The notes beneath the pieces were generated by a model. The model made no database searches. It was not told the DNA's origin and worked only from the letters and a program-made list of their open reading frames with translations. From contig JAKQYE010000032.1 of the NCBI GenBank assembly GCA_023356605.1, positions 3,385 to 36,601 of the forward strand: a DNA stretch of 33,217 nt, in the 5' to 3' direction. This DNA comes from Trichodesmium sp. MAG_R02. Lineage in GTDB: Bacteria > Cyanobacteriota > Cyanobacteriia > Cyanobacteriales > Microcoleaceae. A program made the translations under genes and the position numbers. This document shows positions 9,188 through 17,374 of the stretch, one piece after another; positions within the stretch are counted from its first letter, which is position 1; every line of letters begins with the position of its first letter.

Positions 9188-11479
9188 ATGAGACGAAAAC
9201 AAATAATTGCTCTATTAACTATCGGTTTGCTCACTGTAGGGATTGTAGAATCTATTAGACAAAGATTAACAAAAAGAGATTTATCAAGAGATATTAGTAT
9301 TACCTTAGATAATGCACTATGGAAAGAAAACAAAGAAAACCATTACTATCAAGATATTACTTTGGATTTAATTTGCACAAACTCCCAATGCGAAGCCCAA
9401 ACCTGGGGTTTTGCCCCAACATTTAATCGAGCAGAGCATGATGGCATTGTTGATCTGATTGAAAAAGATAATTCTTGGGAACTAAAAGTAAAAATCAATA
9501 TTAACTCTGACCCTTGGATAGAAGGTGGAGAAGCAGAATATCTAATCAAATTACCAGCTCATCAAAAAGATAAAGAACAGATAGTTGGTAGTTATTCAGG
9601 AACTTTTAACAAACAAGTTGTCAATGGAAAAGTTACCGGAAGTCTTGGGCCCTATTCCCCCAGAAAAATACCAAACTATAAATCCATATCTCCCAGAGAA
9701 CATCCACGGCTAATTTTCCGTCAAAATCAACTGCCAAAATTACGAAAAAAAGCTAAAACTCCAACGGGTAAAGCTATTCTAGACCAACTTGAAAACTCTC
9801 TTAAGCAAGAAATCTATTATAAAGGATACGTTCCTAATGGTGGATATCATGCAGCAGGCCATTGTTTTCTCTCCCTATTAAATGATGACCCCCAAGCAGC
9901 AGAAATAGCATGGCAAATAGTAGAAAAATCCTTGGATAATCCTGGCCCACGATTGTTGGAGCATGCCCCTATTGTGGCAGGGGTTGCCCTAGCTTATGAC
10001 CTTTGTTATAACGCTTGGGGCAAGGAACGAGTAGAAAAAATTACAAATTGGTTAGGACAACAGACAAAAATATTAATTGCAGGTACTCGTGGTAAAGGTT
10101 GGAATCCTTATGCTTGGAGTAACTGGAGTGGAAGAGCACGGGGAGCTGCTGGTTTAGCTGCATTGGCAATTTTGTCTGAACCGGAAGAATATTTTTCTGA
10201 ACCTACTGATGTGAAACGACTTTTGAAAATTTCTGAACGATATATTAAGCGTTATCTCAATACTGCGGTGGGCGATCGCTCTTTTGGTACTGAGGGAGAC
10301 CTCTATACTATTCAACCTTGGATACTAGTACTTTTACCATTTTTCCAAGCTTATGAGAATGTTGTCGGCCAAGATTTGGTCACAGATTCCAGTGTAGAAT
10401 GGTTTTTATCTCACTATGTGATGCGGATAGTAGGAAAAAAGGGAGAGATATCTTTTCCTAGTTATGGTCGTCATCGCCGGGGAGATGTAAAACGTCTGTT
10501 TTCTCTTGGTTGGAAGAGTGTACCAGAAAAATTTTTGCCAGGGGTAATGTGGTTTTTTAACCGTCATTTTGCTTGGGAAGGCGATCGCTCATTTGCCATC
10601 AAGCAACCCCATGAAGCTGCTTTTATTCTGGAAGCATATCCTGAGAATCTAATAGACACTTCTAATGAAAATTTTCCGAAAAGCTTGTTAAATTTTAATT
10701 TCCTTAGAAGTTTAAAGCCTAAAAATCCAGCAAAGGTGTTTGAGCGGGTATTGGTAGATAAGGAAAAGGGCTTTTATCTATTTCGTAACCAATGGAAGGA
10801 TAAAGATGATTTTGTGGCAAGTATTTATTTAAAACAGCAACTTTTGAGAGCTTCCTGGTCATTTCCTGAAGCGGGTAGTTTTCGGATTTGGGGTCTAGGT
10901 GGACGTTGGGCAAGTGCAGGTCCAGATAATAATCAAAGGGAGGATGAAAATGTGGTACTTTTAGGGGAAATGGCTGCAAGGGGAGCCGCTCAACCAAAGT
11001 TTTTTCAGGGGGAAGTAGATGGATCGGGGGTGGTGAGTATAAGTATGGATGATGTGTTTAAAGATAATGGTTTTGAGTCATTGCGATCTTTTGCTGTTGA
11101 CTATAGTGGGATATCGGGTATACCTGCTTTGTTTGTGGTAGTGGATAAGTTTACTGGGGATACGCCGGAAAAAGTTTGGGTGATGCATACTCAGGAGCAG
11201 GTCGTGGTTAAAGATAATGGTTTTATATTAAAGGCTGATTCTGGAGCTACAATGAGTGGAATTTTTGTTGCCCCTGGGGAGGTAAAGATTGACGTTGAGG
11301 AAACCGACAGAGGCAGAAGAATATTGGCAAGAGGGAGTAATAATTTTTTTGTGGTGATGACTGTGCAAAATGGCATTGTTGCGGATTTTGAGATTTCGGG
11401 TAGTGGTTTAGATGCTCAGGTTAGGGTAGGAAAGAGAATGATTCTGTTTAGAGACGATAAAATTATCCTGAAAAAGTAA
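9188..11479 (+). CDS. Heparinase II/III-like (alginate lyase-like) exported polysaccharide lyase
   Basis: A 763-residue protein with an N-terminal hydrophobic stretch at residues 7-22 (signal peptide or anchor). Residues of about 30-165 form a region I do not recognise. From about 171 (HPRLIFRQNQLPKLRKKAKT) comes the alpha/alpha-toroid domain typical of alginate-lyase/heparinase proteins, with WSNWSGRARGAAGLAAL near 308-325 and FGTEGDLYTIQPW near 365-377. From about 510 onward it is beta-rich, including GLGGRWASAG and DYSGISGIPALFVVVDKF, like the C-terminal beta-sandwich of heparinase II/III. Such enzymes cleave uronic-acid polysaccharides by beta-elimination; the substrate is unknown. It stands alone between mobile remnants. 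GC content rises toward the 3' end. Two HIP1 sites lie inside, which argues for long residence in a cyanobacterial genome. Confidence 0.7.
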   Translation: MRRKQIIALLTIGLLTVGIVESIRQRLTKRDLSRDISITLDNALWKENKENHYYQDITLDLICTNSQCEAQTWGFAPTFNRAEHDGIVDLIEKDNSWELKVKININSDPWIEGGEAEYLIKLPAHQKDKEQIVGSYSGTFNKQVVNGKVTGSLGPYSPRKIPNYKSISPREHPRLIFRQNQLPKLRKKAKTPTGKAILDQLENSLKQEIYYKGYVPNGGYHAAGHCFLSLLNDDPQAAEIAWQIVEKSLDNPGPRLLEHAPIVAGVALAYDLCYNAWGKERVEKITNWLGQQTKILIAGTRGKGWNPYAWSNWSGRARGAAGLAALAILSEPEEYFSEPTDVKRLLKISERYIKRYLNTAVGDRSFGTEGDLYTIQPWILVLLPFFQAYENVVGQDLVTDSSVEWFLSHYVMRIVGKKGEISFPSYGRHRRGDVKRLFSLGWKSVPEKFLPGVMWFFNRHFAWEGDRSFAIKQPHEAAFILEAYPENLIDTSNENFPKSLLNFNFLRSLKPKNPAKVFERVLVDKEKGFYLFRNQWKDKDDFVASIYLKQQLLRASWSFPEAGSFRIWGLGGRWASAGPDNNQREDENVVLLGEMAARGAAQPKFFQGEVDGSGVVSISMDDVFKDNGFESLRSFAVDYSGISGIPALFVVVDKFTGDTPEKVWVMHTQEQVVVKDNGFILKADSGATMSGIFVAPGEVKIDVEETDRGRRILARGSNNFFVVMTVQNGIVADFEISGSGLDAQVRVGKRMILFRDDKIILKK

Positions 11480-11752
11480 TTCAAATCCTAAAAGTTTTGC
11501 TAAACCCTTAACTATTTAGACTGCCTATTATAATAATAACTAATTCAAGCAAAAAATTTCTACAGTAAGGATTTGGCTATTTTGGTTAAATTTACAATAC
11601 GTCGTCTAAATACTTAACAACTTATTATTTTTATTGTAATTGAAATTCAACCTGATTAGGATAGCTAGAGATTGGCGTAAATCTGTATTTTTGAAAATTT
11701 ATAACTCTGTATCTCAATTAATGGTGAAAAATGCTATTGTAGTATACTTGAA

Positions 11753-11766
11753 GTGCGGAATGTGGG
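11753..11766 (+). repeat. Solitary IS end motif GTGCGGAATGTGGG
   Basis: The motif and its upstream flank (TGTAGTATACTTGAA) are repeated almost exactly at 32018-32046, so the conserved segment extends at least 15 bases outside the motif itself. The other end of this copy is not seen. Confidence 0.6.
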
Positions 11767-11832
11767 AAATAAGCATTACAATAAATTTTTTGAATAAGAC
11801 AATCCTAACCCAAACTTACTAAAAAAAACAAA

Positions 11833-11925
11833 TATAGTCATTTCAAAAAGAGATGGAAAACTTTTTATGTTGAAACTTAGTTATAGTAAGAAATACTTGT
11901 CTTAATCTAAATTAAAATGACTATA
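11833..11925. repeat. IS630-type MITE, copy 1
   Basis: A 93-bp element with ends TATAGTCATTTCAAAAAGAG and (reverse complement of the right end) TATAGTCATTTTAATTTAGA. Both match the inverted ends of the IS630 element at 6697-7655. Further copies lie at 25353, 27220, 30262, 32104 and 32411, nearly all 93 bp. The interior keeps GAAACTTAGTTATAGYAAG in most copies. It has no coding capacity. Confidence 0.85.
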
Positions 11926-12060
11926 GCAGTCCGCGCATAGGTCGCGACAAATCAAAAGGTAAATAAAACTTTTAAAACTCTTACCTATTCTCTGTTCCCT
12001 GTTTACTGTTACCTAGAAACCAGTAGAATTTTTGCCACGAACAATCATAGGATTGCTATA
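11922..12060. repeat. TATAGCAGTCC-ended 139-bp MITE, copy 1
   Basis: The ends are TATAGCAGTCCGCGCATAGG and, read inward from the right, TATAGCAATCCTATGATTGT. A near-identical copy of exactly the same length lies at 32628-32766, and a diverged one at about 20004-20144. It shares its first TATA with the end of the IS630-type MITE, so one element appears to have landed in the terminal TA of the other. It contains no gene. Confidence 0.85.
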
Positions 12061-12207
12061 TAGTATTTATTACTTATTACATGCCCAAAGCTTATATTAC
12101 TCTTGAGTTATAAGTTTTAGGTTAACATCCTTCTCATATTTATTATTTGAATACCCCAAAATTTAGTCTAAACTCCAGAGCTCTATCTACTCCCTAAATA
12201 AAATAAA

Positions 12208-13491
12208 ATGATTAAAATTATTCATCTTTCTGATATTCATATTGGCAGTGGTTTTTCTCACGGTCGTATCAACCCAGAAACAGGTTTAAACACACGCCTA
12301 GAAGACTTTATTTCCAGTCTAAAACTTTGTATAGATAGAGCAATTTATGAACCAGTGGATTTAGTTTTATTTGGCGGAGATGCTTTCCCAGATGCTACTC
12401 CCCCACCATATATAAAACAAGCTTTTTCTCGTGAATTACGCCGTTTAGTAGATGCTCAAATTCCCACAGTATTATTAGTAGGAAATCACGATCAACATTC
12501 CCAAGGTCAAGGGGGCGCAAGTCTAGGTATTTATAGGACTTTAAGAATACCAGGGGTTGTGGTGGGCGATAGCTTAGAAACTCACAAAATTCAAACTAAA
12601 AATGGTTCAATTCAAATTATTACTTTGCCTTGGTTAACTGCTTCTAGTTTAATGACAAAATCCGAGACCGAAGGTCAATCTATGAGTCAGGTAAATGAGT
12701 CATTAATTCAAAAACTGCGGTTGATATTAGAATCAGAAATTCGGAAATTAAACCCAGAAATACCCACCGTACTTTTAGGTCATTTAATGGCAGATAGAGC
12801 AAGTTTAGGAGCAGAACGTTTTCTAGCAGTTGGTAAAGGTTTTAATATTCCTGTTTCTCTGTTAAACCGCTCTTGTTTTGATTATGTTGCTTTAGGTCAC
12901 GTTCACAAACATCAAAATCTGAATAAGTCTAATAACCCACCAATTATTTATCCAGGAAGTATTGAAAGAGTTGATTTTAGCGAGGAGAAAGAAGAGAAGG
13001 GTTTTATTTTAGTAGAACTAGAAAAAGGTCAAGCTAAATGGAAATTTTGTGCCTTGCCTGTACGAAATTTTCAGACTATTAAAGTTAAGGTTTCAGACGT
13101 CGAAAATCCACAAACTGAGTTATTAAAAACTATTAGTAAATATCAGATAGAAAATGCAGTAGTAAGGTTAATTTATCAGTTACGTTCTGAACAGTTAGAC
13201 TTGATTGATAATGGGGTTTTACACCAAGCCTTAAGTGAGGCACATACTTATACTATTCAACCGGAATTAGTCAGTCAGTTGGCAAGACCACGTTTACCTG
13301 AATTATCAACAGCTAATGGCATTGACCCAATAAATGCTTTAAAAACTTATTTAGAAAGTCGCGAAGATATTCAAGATATTCAGGAGGAAATGTTAGAAGC
13401 TGCCGATCAGTTACTAGCAGGCAGAACAGACTTATCAGAGGAAAATTATGATAGTCAGTTAGATTTATTTACCAGTAGCAAGGGAGAATGA
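12208..13491 (+). CDS. sbcD: SbcD/Mre11-type DNA exonuclease subunit
   Basis: The 427 residues carry every metal-binding motif of the Mre11/SbcD phosphoesterases: SDIHIG (Asp9, His11), GGDAFPD (Asp58), GNHDQH (Asn93, His94, Asp95), GHLMAD (His192) and GHVHKH (His231, His233). SbcD pairs with the SbcC ATPase to open and degrade hairpins and double-strand ends in DNA repair. The C-terminal 130 residues are helical and acidic and probably hold the SbcC-binding part. There is no sbcC next to it in the window. The ATG at 12208 sits directly before the first motif and cannot be shortened; the ribosome site is poor. Confidence 0.92.
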   Translation: MIKIIHLSDIHIGSGFSHGRINPETGLNTRLEDFISSLKLCIDRAIYEPVDLVLFGGDAFPDATPPPYIKQAFSRELRRLVDAQIPTVLLVGNHDQHSQGQGGASLGIYRTLRIPGVVVGDSLETHKIQTKNGSIQIITLPWLTASSLMTKSETEGQSMSQVNESLIQKLRLILESEIRKLNPEIPTVLLGHLMADRASLGAERFLAVGKGFNIPVSLLNRSCFDYVALGHVHKHQNLNKSNNPPIIYPGSIERVDFSEEKEEKGFILVELEKGQAKWKFCALPVRNFQTIKVKVSDVENPQTELLKTISKYQIENAVVRLIYQLRSEQLDLIDNGVLHQALSEAHTYTIQPELVSQLARPRLPELSTANGIDPINALKTYLESREDIQDIQEEMLEAADQLLAGRTDLSEENYDSQLDLFTSSKGE

Positions 13492-13841
13492 AAAAATTTA
13501 AATTCGAGGATCGATTTTTTCGTAATTTCTATTCTCTATTCTTTAGATATCAATGCAACTAGAAATTTTAGTTATCATAAATCATCAAATTATCTTCTAA
13601 CTACTATTTTTCACATAGCTAATAATACTAATTTTCCAAAATAATGGTATGAAAAGACACACCCCAATCAAAGATGTCGAAAAAGACCTACTCCAATTCA
13701 CTTAAGACAGGTATCTCTATCTTTTTGCCCTTGTTTTTCAATATTTACTGCTACTTCGGCTTTCCTTTTTCCCTTTGACTTAGAGACATTGTATGCAACG
13801 TCTAAAGGACTTGCAATAAATACTTATTACTATTGGTATTA
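13492..13841. other. Gene-free stretch between convergent genes
   Basis: It lies between the ends of sbcD (plus) and the response regulator gene (minus). It holds a fragment of the palindromic MITE core (TGTATGCAACGTC at about 13790) and nothing else I can name. No strong terminator hairpin was found. Confidence 0.45.
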
Positions 13842-14582
13842 CTAACCAAATCGATATCCGAAACCTCTAACAGTAATCAAATACTCTGGTTTACTAGGAT
13901 TTAACTCTAATTTCTCCCGTAACCAACGAATATGAACATCAACAGTTTTACTATCCCCAATAAAATCTAGTCCCCAAACTTGTTCTAACAATTGTTCGCG
14001 AGACCAAACTCTGCGTGGATAACTCATAAATAGTTCAAGTAAGCGAAATTGCTTAGGGGAAAGTTTCACTTCTTGACCTCTGACAATAACTCGGCATTCT
14101 GAGGAATACACTATTATATCTTGATACTGAAGCATTAGTGCTTGAGATAGTTGGCCTAAACGTTGGCGACGCATCATTGCTTGGCAACGGGCAATAAATT
14201 CCCGTATCCCGAAAGGTTTAGTTACATAATCATCAGCTCCAGCTTCTAAATAGAAAGCACAATTATTAGCACTGCCTTTTGCTCCTAAAATCATTATTGG
14301 TATTAAATTACCTTGATGTCTTAACATCCGGCACAAATCTAAGCCATTGATAGAGTCAAGAATTAGCAGGTTAAAGGATTGTTCACTCTGAACCGATAAA
14401 GAATTCTCAAGAGTGGGGATAACCCTACAGCCATCTGGAGCAACAATTACTTCATAACCTTGTTCTTTTAGAGCTAGGGATAACATATCCCCAAATAGCT
14501 CTTCAGTTTCCAGTAATAAAATCTTACTATTTGTTCTGACGGCAGACCTAGAAAAAGTTTCGCTTAGATCTGAGGAAAACAT
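13842..14582 (-). CDS. OmpR-family response regulator, SphR/PhoB-like, with an unusual receiver
   Basis: The 246 residues consist of a receiver domain (about 20-140) and a complete winged-helix DNA-binding domain (about 150-246) with VRGQEVKLSPKQFRLLE, VWSREQLLEQVW and the recognition segment SKTVDVHIRWLREKL. The phospho-acceptor Asp76 and Lys122 (TKPF) are present. The acidic pocket reads LETEE, with Thr26 where an Asp is usual, and the conserved Thr/Ser is Gly100 (ILGAK). The C-terminal domain resembles cyanobacterial SphR, the phosphate-starvation regulator, but no sensor kinase is adjacent, so this remains an inference. Members bind direct repeats upstream of target genes. A HIP1 site at 14643 lies in its upstream region. 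Confidence 0.85.
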   Translation of the reverse strand: MFSSDLSETFSRSAVRTNSKILLLETEELFGDMLSLALKEQGYEVIVAPDGCRVIPTLENSLSVQSEQSFNLLILDSINGLDLCRMLRHQGNLIPIMILGAKGSANNCAFYLEAGADDYVTKPFGIREFIARCQAMMRRQRLGQLSQALMLQYQDIIVYSSECRVIVRGQEVKLSPKQFRLLELFMSYPRRVWSREQLLEQVWGLDFIGDSKTVDVHIRWLREKLELNPSKPEYLITVRGFGYRFG

Positions 14583-14765
14583 AAATATCGCTTTTGATAG
14601 GTTTGGTGCTGAATTATTAATACTGCCTTAATAATAAATTAGGCGATCGCTAATTTTGTAGCTAATTAACTCAATTAATTTTTTAACCACCCAACTGTCA
14701 AAAGCGCTGAGTTTTTCTCCCATTTATCAAACACATTTTCACTTAGAGATACTACTACAGCAACT

Positions 14766-15026
14766 ATGGTACTAGCATCATCCATTCTACAGTCTGGTTT
14801 TTTGTGGTTTCTAGGGACAGTTATTAGTTTAGTAAGCATTGCTCTTTACTATTTTGCATTTTTGTATTACAGCGCTCTTCATATTAATAAACCAAATCGT
14901 CACAGCCAAAACCTTGCAGGGACGTTCTATGGAACGTCCCTACTATTGTCTACTAAAATGAAAGCCTCTGTAAATACAAAACTTAGATGCTTCAATATTA
15001 GAGCTAATAAGTTAATAAAATATTAA
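14766..15026 (+). CDS. Possible small membrane protein whose 3' end is MITE sequence
   Basis: The frame starts at an ATG at 14766 and encodes 86 residues. The first 35 or so (MVLASSILQSGFLWFLGTVI and onward) make one or two hydrophobic membrane segments. From about residue 35 onward the coding sequence is the TACAGCG-type MITE at 14867-14972, translated, so the tail is not ancestral. Either a small membrane protein gene was truncated by the insertion, or this is a chance frame. There is no clear ribosome-binding site and no family that I recognise. Confidence 0.3.
   Translation: MVLASSILQSGFLWFLGTVISLVSIALYYFAFLYYSALHINKPNRHSQNLAGTFYGTSLLLSTKMKASVNTKLRCFNIRANKLIKY
14867..14972. repeat. TACAGCG-ended palindromic MITE, copy 2
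   Basis: It starts TTACAGCGCTCTTCA and ends GAAAGCCTCTGTAA. The central palindrome reads GGGACGTTCTATGGAACGTC and is flanked by AAAACCTTGCA and TACTATTGTCTACTA. It is in the same orientation as the copy at 6583-6687 and inverted relative to the copy at 16553. Confidence 0.85.
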
Positions 15027-15244
15027 CTTTAGGTTATCAAAAGGTTAAATATAAAGATATTATACAAGCTCAATAAGGTATGACCACAAACTATTGGTTG
15101 TAGAGATCATAGATAAACTTATAAATTTTAATTTTTGTATCAATACCTAGTAAGTTAGAGCATGTTAAACAATTTTATAATCGTTTAATATCTCATTAAG
15201 CTTTATACTAATAATTGATATAAAAAGTATAAATAAACCGAAAT
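15027..15244. other. AT-rich upstream region of the creatininase-family gene
   Basis: AT-rich sequence with no repeat, RNA or coding feature that I can identify. It should contain the promoter for the downstream gene, but several weak TATAAT-like boxes prevent a choice. Confidence 0.35.
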
Positions 15245-15991
15245 ATGCTACTACATTTAAGTACCTGGTCAGAAGTCGAAACTTATCTAAATGAATCTCA
15301 AAGTATTATTTTGCCAATTGGTTCTACTGAACAGCATGGGCCGACAGGATTGATTGGTACAGATGCCATTTGTGCAGAAGTCATCTCTAAAGGAGTAGGA
15401 GAAGAAGTAAAAGCATTAGTAGGACCGACAATTAATGTAGGGATGGCCTTACATCATACAGGTTTCCCAGGTACGATTAGTTTGCGTCCTACTACAATGA
15501 TTCAAATGATTCGTGACTATATAGTTTGTTTAACTAAAGCAGGATTTACCAAATTTTTCTTTATCAATGGTCACGGAGGCAATATCGCGACCCTAAAAGC
15601 TGCCTTCTCAGAAACCTATGCTCACTTAGCTGATTTAAAAGTTACCGATGCAGACCATGTTAAGTGCAAAGTCGGAAATTGGTTTATGTGTAGCTCAGTT
15701 TACAAGTTAGCCAAAGAGTTGTACGGCTATCAAGAAGGGTCTCATGCTACACCTAGTGAAGTAGCTTTAACTCAGTATGTCTACCCACAAGCAATTAAAC
15801 AAGGGGCGCTTTCAGAGAATGTAGCTAGTGGATATTCAATATATAGTGCCGCTGATTTTCGTCGTCGATATCCTGATGGTCGCATGGGCTCTAACCCTGC
15901 ATTGGCTAAGCCTGAACATGGTAAGCAGTTTTATGAATTAGCAGTAAAGGAACTAAGTGATTCTTACTTGGAGTTTGTTAATAGTGATTAG
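15245..15991 (+). CDS. Creatininase-family amidohydrolase
   Basis: The 248 residues show the metal-binding pattern of the creatininase family: GSTEQHGP (Glu29, His31), GTDA (Asp40), NGHGGN (His110) and ATPSEV (Glu172). These ligands bind two metal ions that hydrolyse a cyclic amide or formamide bond. Family members include creatinine amidohydrolase and a formamide hydrolase of flavin biosynthesis; the cyanobacterial branch has no proven substrate, so a specific reaction cannot be assigned. The length is normal for the family and the ATG is directly before the first conserved strand. It appears to be transcribed alone. Confidence 0.92.
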   Translation: MLLHLSTWSEVETYLNESQSIILPIGSTEQHGPTGLIGTDAICAEVISKGVGEEVKALVGPTINVGMALHHTGFPGTISLRPTTMIQMIRDYIVCLTKAGFTKFFFINGHGGNIATLKAAFSETYAHLADLKVTDADHVKCKVGNWFMCSSVYKLAKELYGYQEGSHATPSEVALTQYVYPQAIKQGALSENVASGYSIYSAADFRRRYPDGRMGSNPALAKPEHGKQFYELAVKELSDSYLEFVNSD

Positions 15992-16016
15992 GAAGTATTG
16001 GACATTTGACCCTTAC

Positions 16017-16281
16017 CGAAAAATTGGGTTTAAAGCCTCGCCCATAAGCAGGCGACTTTTTAGTTGATTTTTTTTCACGGGTCATGTCCTTGTTACTTTT
16101 TAGTTCACAAGAAATATATTAGTCGTGGGTGGGCTTACACCAGACAAAAAACGGACGGGTCGGCAAGTGTAAGACTACTGCCAAAGTAGCGGTAACCTGT
16201 GAAACGTCAACCTGCATCGGAGCTACGGCTCGGTTGTTTCCCCGTGCCTAATGACCGTGGAGGATGTCAAATATGATATGT
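16017..16281 (+). ncRNA. HEARO/omega-RNA-like structured RNA in an IS200/IS605-like element, copy 1
   Basis: The element begins directly after TTAC (16013-16016) with CGAAAAATTGGGTTTAAAGC, followed by a left-end hairpin (GCCTCGCCC-ATAAG-CAGGCGAC) and T-rich sequence. From about 16095 a GC-rich region follows with the blocks AAGACTACTGCCAAAGTAGC, GTGAAACGTCAACCTGC and CGGAGCTACGG, closing with CCCCGTGCC and GAGGATGTCAAATATGAT. The closing part resembles the 3' part of IscB omega RNAs (HEARO), as I recall them. No iscB reading frame follows. The base composition is far from the AT-rich surroundings. The assignment to HEARO rests on memory and on comparison of the three copies. Confidence 0.65.
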
Positions 16282-16421
16282 AACTCGATATTTCGTATAA
16301 GTCCTGTAAATGTATAATCTTAGAAAAAAAATTGCGCGAGACTCCTAAAAGAAAAGCTTTTAGGGTCATAACTCGAAATAGGTATGATGGAGAATGAAAA
16401 TCCCTGGCCACTTAAAAGGGG

Positions 16422-16450
16422 AACTCAGAACTCAGAACTCAGAATTCAGA
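16422..16450. repeat. Short tandem heptamer repeat, (AACTCAG)4
   Basis: Four units of AACTCAG, the last one AATTCAG. It lies about 140 bases after the structured RNA. Confidence 0.85.
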
Positions 16451-16552
16451 AGTAAAATTAGCAGCACATAGTGACATAGCCCCACACTAAGCTAATGGTA
16501 TAGTGTGCTGTTCTCAATTACGTGTCCCGCAACTCCTCGGACTCCACGAGCT

Positions 16553-16659
16553 TTACAGCGGTTTTCATTTTAGTAGACCACAGTAGGGAGGTTCCATGGA
16601 ACCTCCCTACAAAGTTTTGGTTGTGACCATGTGGTTTATCAATCTGAAAGGCGCTGTAA
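16553..16659. repeat. TACAGCG-ended palindromic MITE, copy 3 (inverted)
   Basis: It starts TTACAGCGGTTTTCA and ends TGAAAGGCGCTGTAA. The centre is GGGAGGTTCCATGGAACCTC, with C-to-G changes matched by G-to-C on the other arm compared with the other copies, so the palindrome is preserved. The orientation is opposite to the copies at 6583 and 14867. Confidence 0.85.
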
Positions 16660-16723
16660 GGACTCAATGCCGTAGCGCCCTGTTTTTTATATTTATCACT
16701 GGGTTTACATCACGCTCCATTAC

Positions 16724-16746
16724 CGAAAAATTGGGCTTAAAGCCTC
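16724..16746 (+). repeat. Solitary left end of the TTAC-associated element
   Basis: After TTAC at 16720-16723 comes CGAAAAATTGGGCTTAAAGC, matching the left ends at 16017, 20421 and 24361. The hairpin that should follow is replaced by TCTGCAACGTCCCTAC, a fragment of the palindromic MITE core. The tnpB fragment begins about 40 bases later. Confidence 0.7.
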
Positions 16747-16787
16747 TGCAACGTCCCTACATGGTAAAAAAAATGATGTATCAAAAC

Positions 16788-17024
16788 CACTAAAGAAACC
16801 AATTAAGAAGTCCCCAAAACTAAGTAAGTCATTATCTAAAAAACTAAGGGTTCTAAAGGATATGAAAAAGCTAGATAGCAAACTGGAAGATATTAAGGAG
16901 AGATTTTCTACACAGATTATCTACTGAAATAATCGGTGAAAACCAAACAATTGTTTGGGAGGTTAGACAAGTTTCTGGAATGGTTAAGAATCGGAAATTG
17001 TCGAGAGCTATTTCTACTGATTAA
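16788..17024 (+). pseudogene. Internal fragment of a TnpB (IS200/IS605 family) gene
   Basis: The first frame reads KSPKLSKSLSKKLRVLKDMK, matching the lysine-rich helix of TnpB (usually LSRKQKGS...). After a frameshift near 16918 the sequence reads TEIIGENQTIVWEV and SGMVKNRKLSRAIS, the strand that should carry the RuvC-II Glu (usually WEDLNVSGMVKN); here WEVRQ breaks that site. Both the start and the C-terminal zinc and RuvC-III parts are absent. It is firmly TnpB but dead. Confidence 0.85.
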
Positions 17025-17374
17025 AGTACATTTAACTTATATAATTTTTCAGTTACAACCCTGATGTAGATTTATTTCATCTAGAAACTTAGATATTCAA
17101 AGTTGCCAAAACAGAAAATTGAGTTATAATATTTATCATAAATGTATAAATTCATATCAAGCAAAAACAATACATAAAAACAGTAAAGCTGTAGACAAAA
17201 AACAATATATATTACTTTTTTCTAACTTTTAGATTACTTATTCTCGAAAAATTTTTTTTAAAAATATTACTTTATTCTTACTGACAACTATTAGTAATTC
17301 CTCTACCGTAAGTGTATAGAGAAGGAGCAAATAACTTCTCTGTCAAAACAAATATTAGGTCAGAGGTCAAGATT
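17025..17374. other. AT-rich gene-free stretch upstream of the COP23 gene
   Basis: Long A/T runs with no recognisable repeat or RNA. A 21-codon in-frame extension of the COP23 gene back to 17312 exists but lacks a ribosome site and would precede the signal peptide. Confidence 0.4.

Larger units (their letters stand above)
11480..12207. other. Gene-free stretch holding an IS end and two adjacent MITEs
   Basis: The stretch contains a solitary IS end motif at 11753-11766, an IS630-type MITE at 11833-11925 and a 139-bp element at 11922-12060. A 60-codon frame at 11640-11822 runs through the IS end and shows no protein family, so it is not called. Confidence 0.6.

Noticed and set aside
11640-11822. 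60-codon frame after the lyase gene
   Set aside because: It contains an IS end motif and has no ribosome site or similarity to a protein family.
16223-16411. Minus-strand frame over RNA copy 1
   Set aside because: It lies across the structured RNA, and the translated product resembles nothing.
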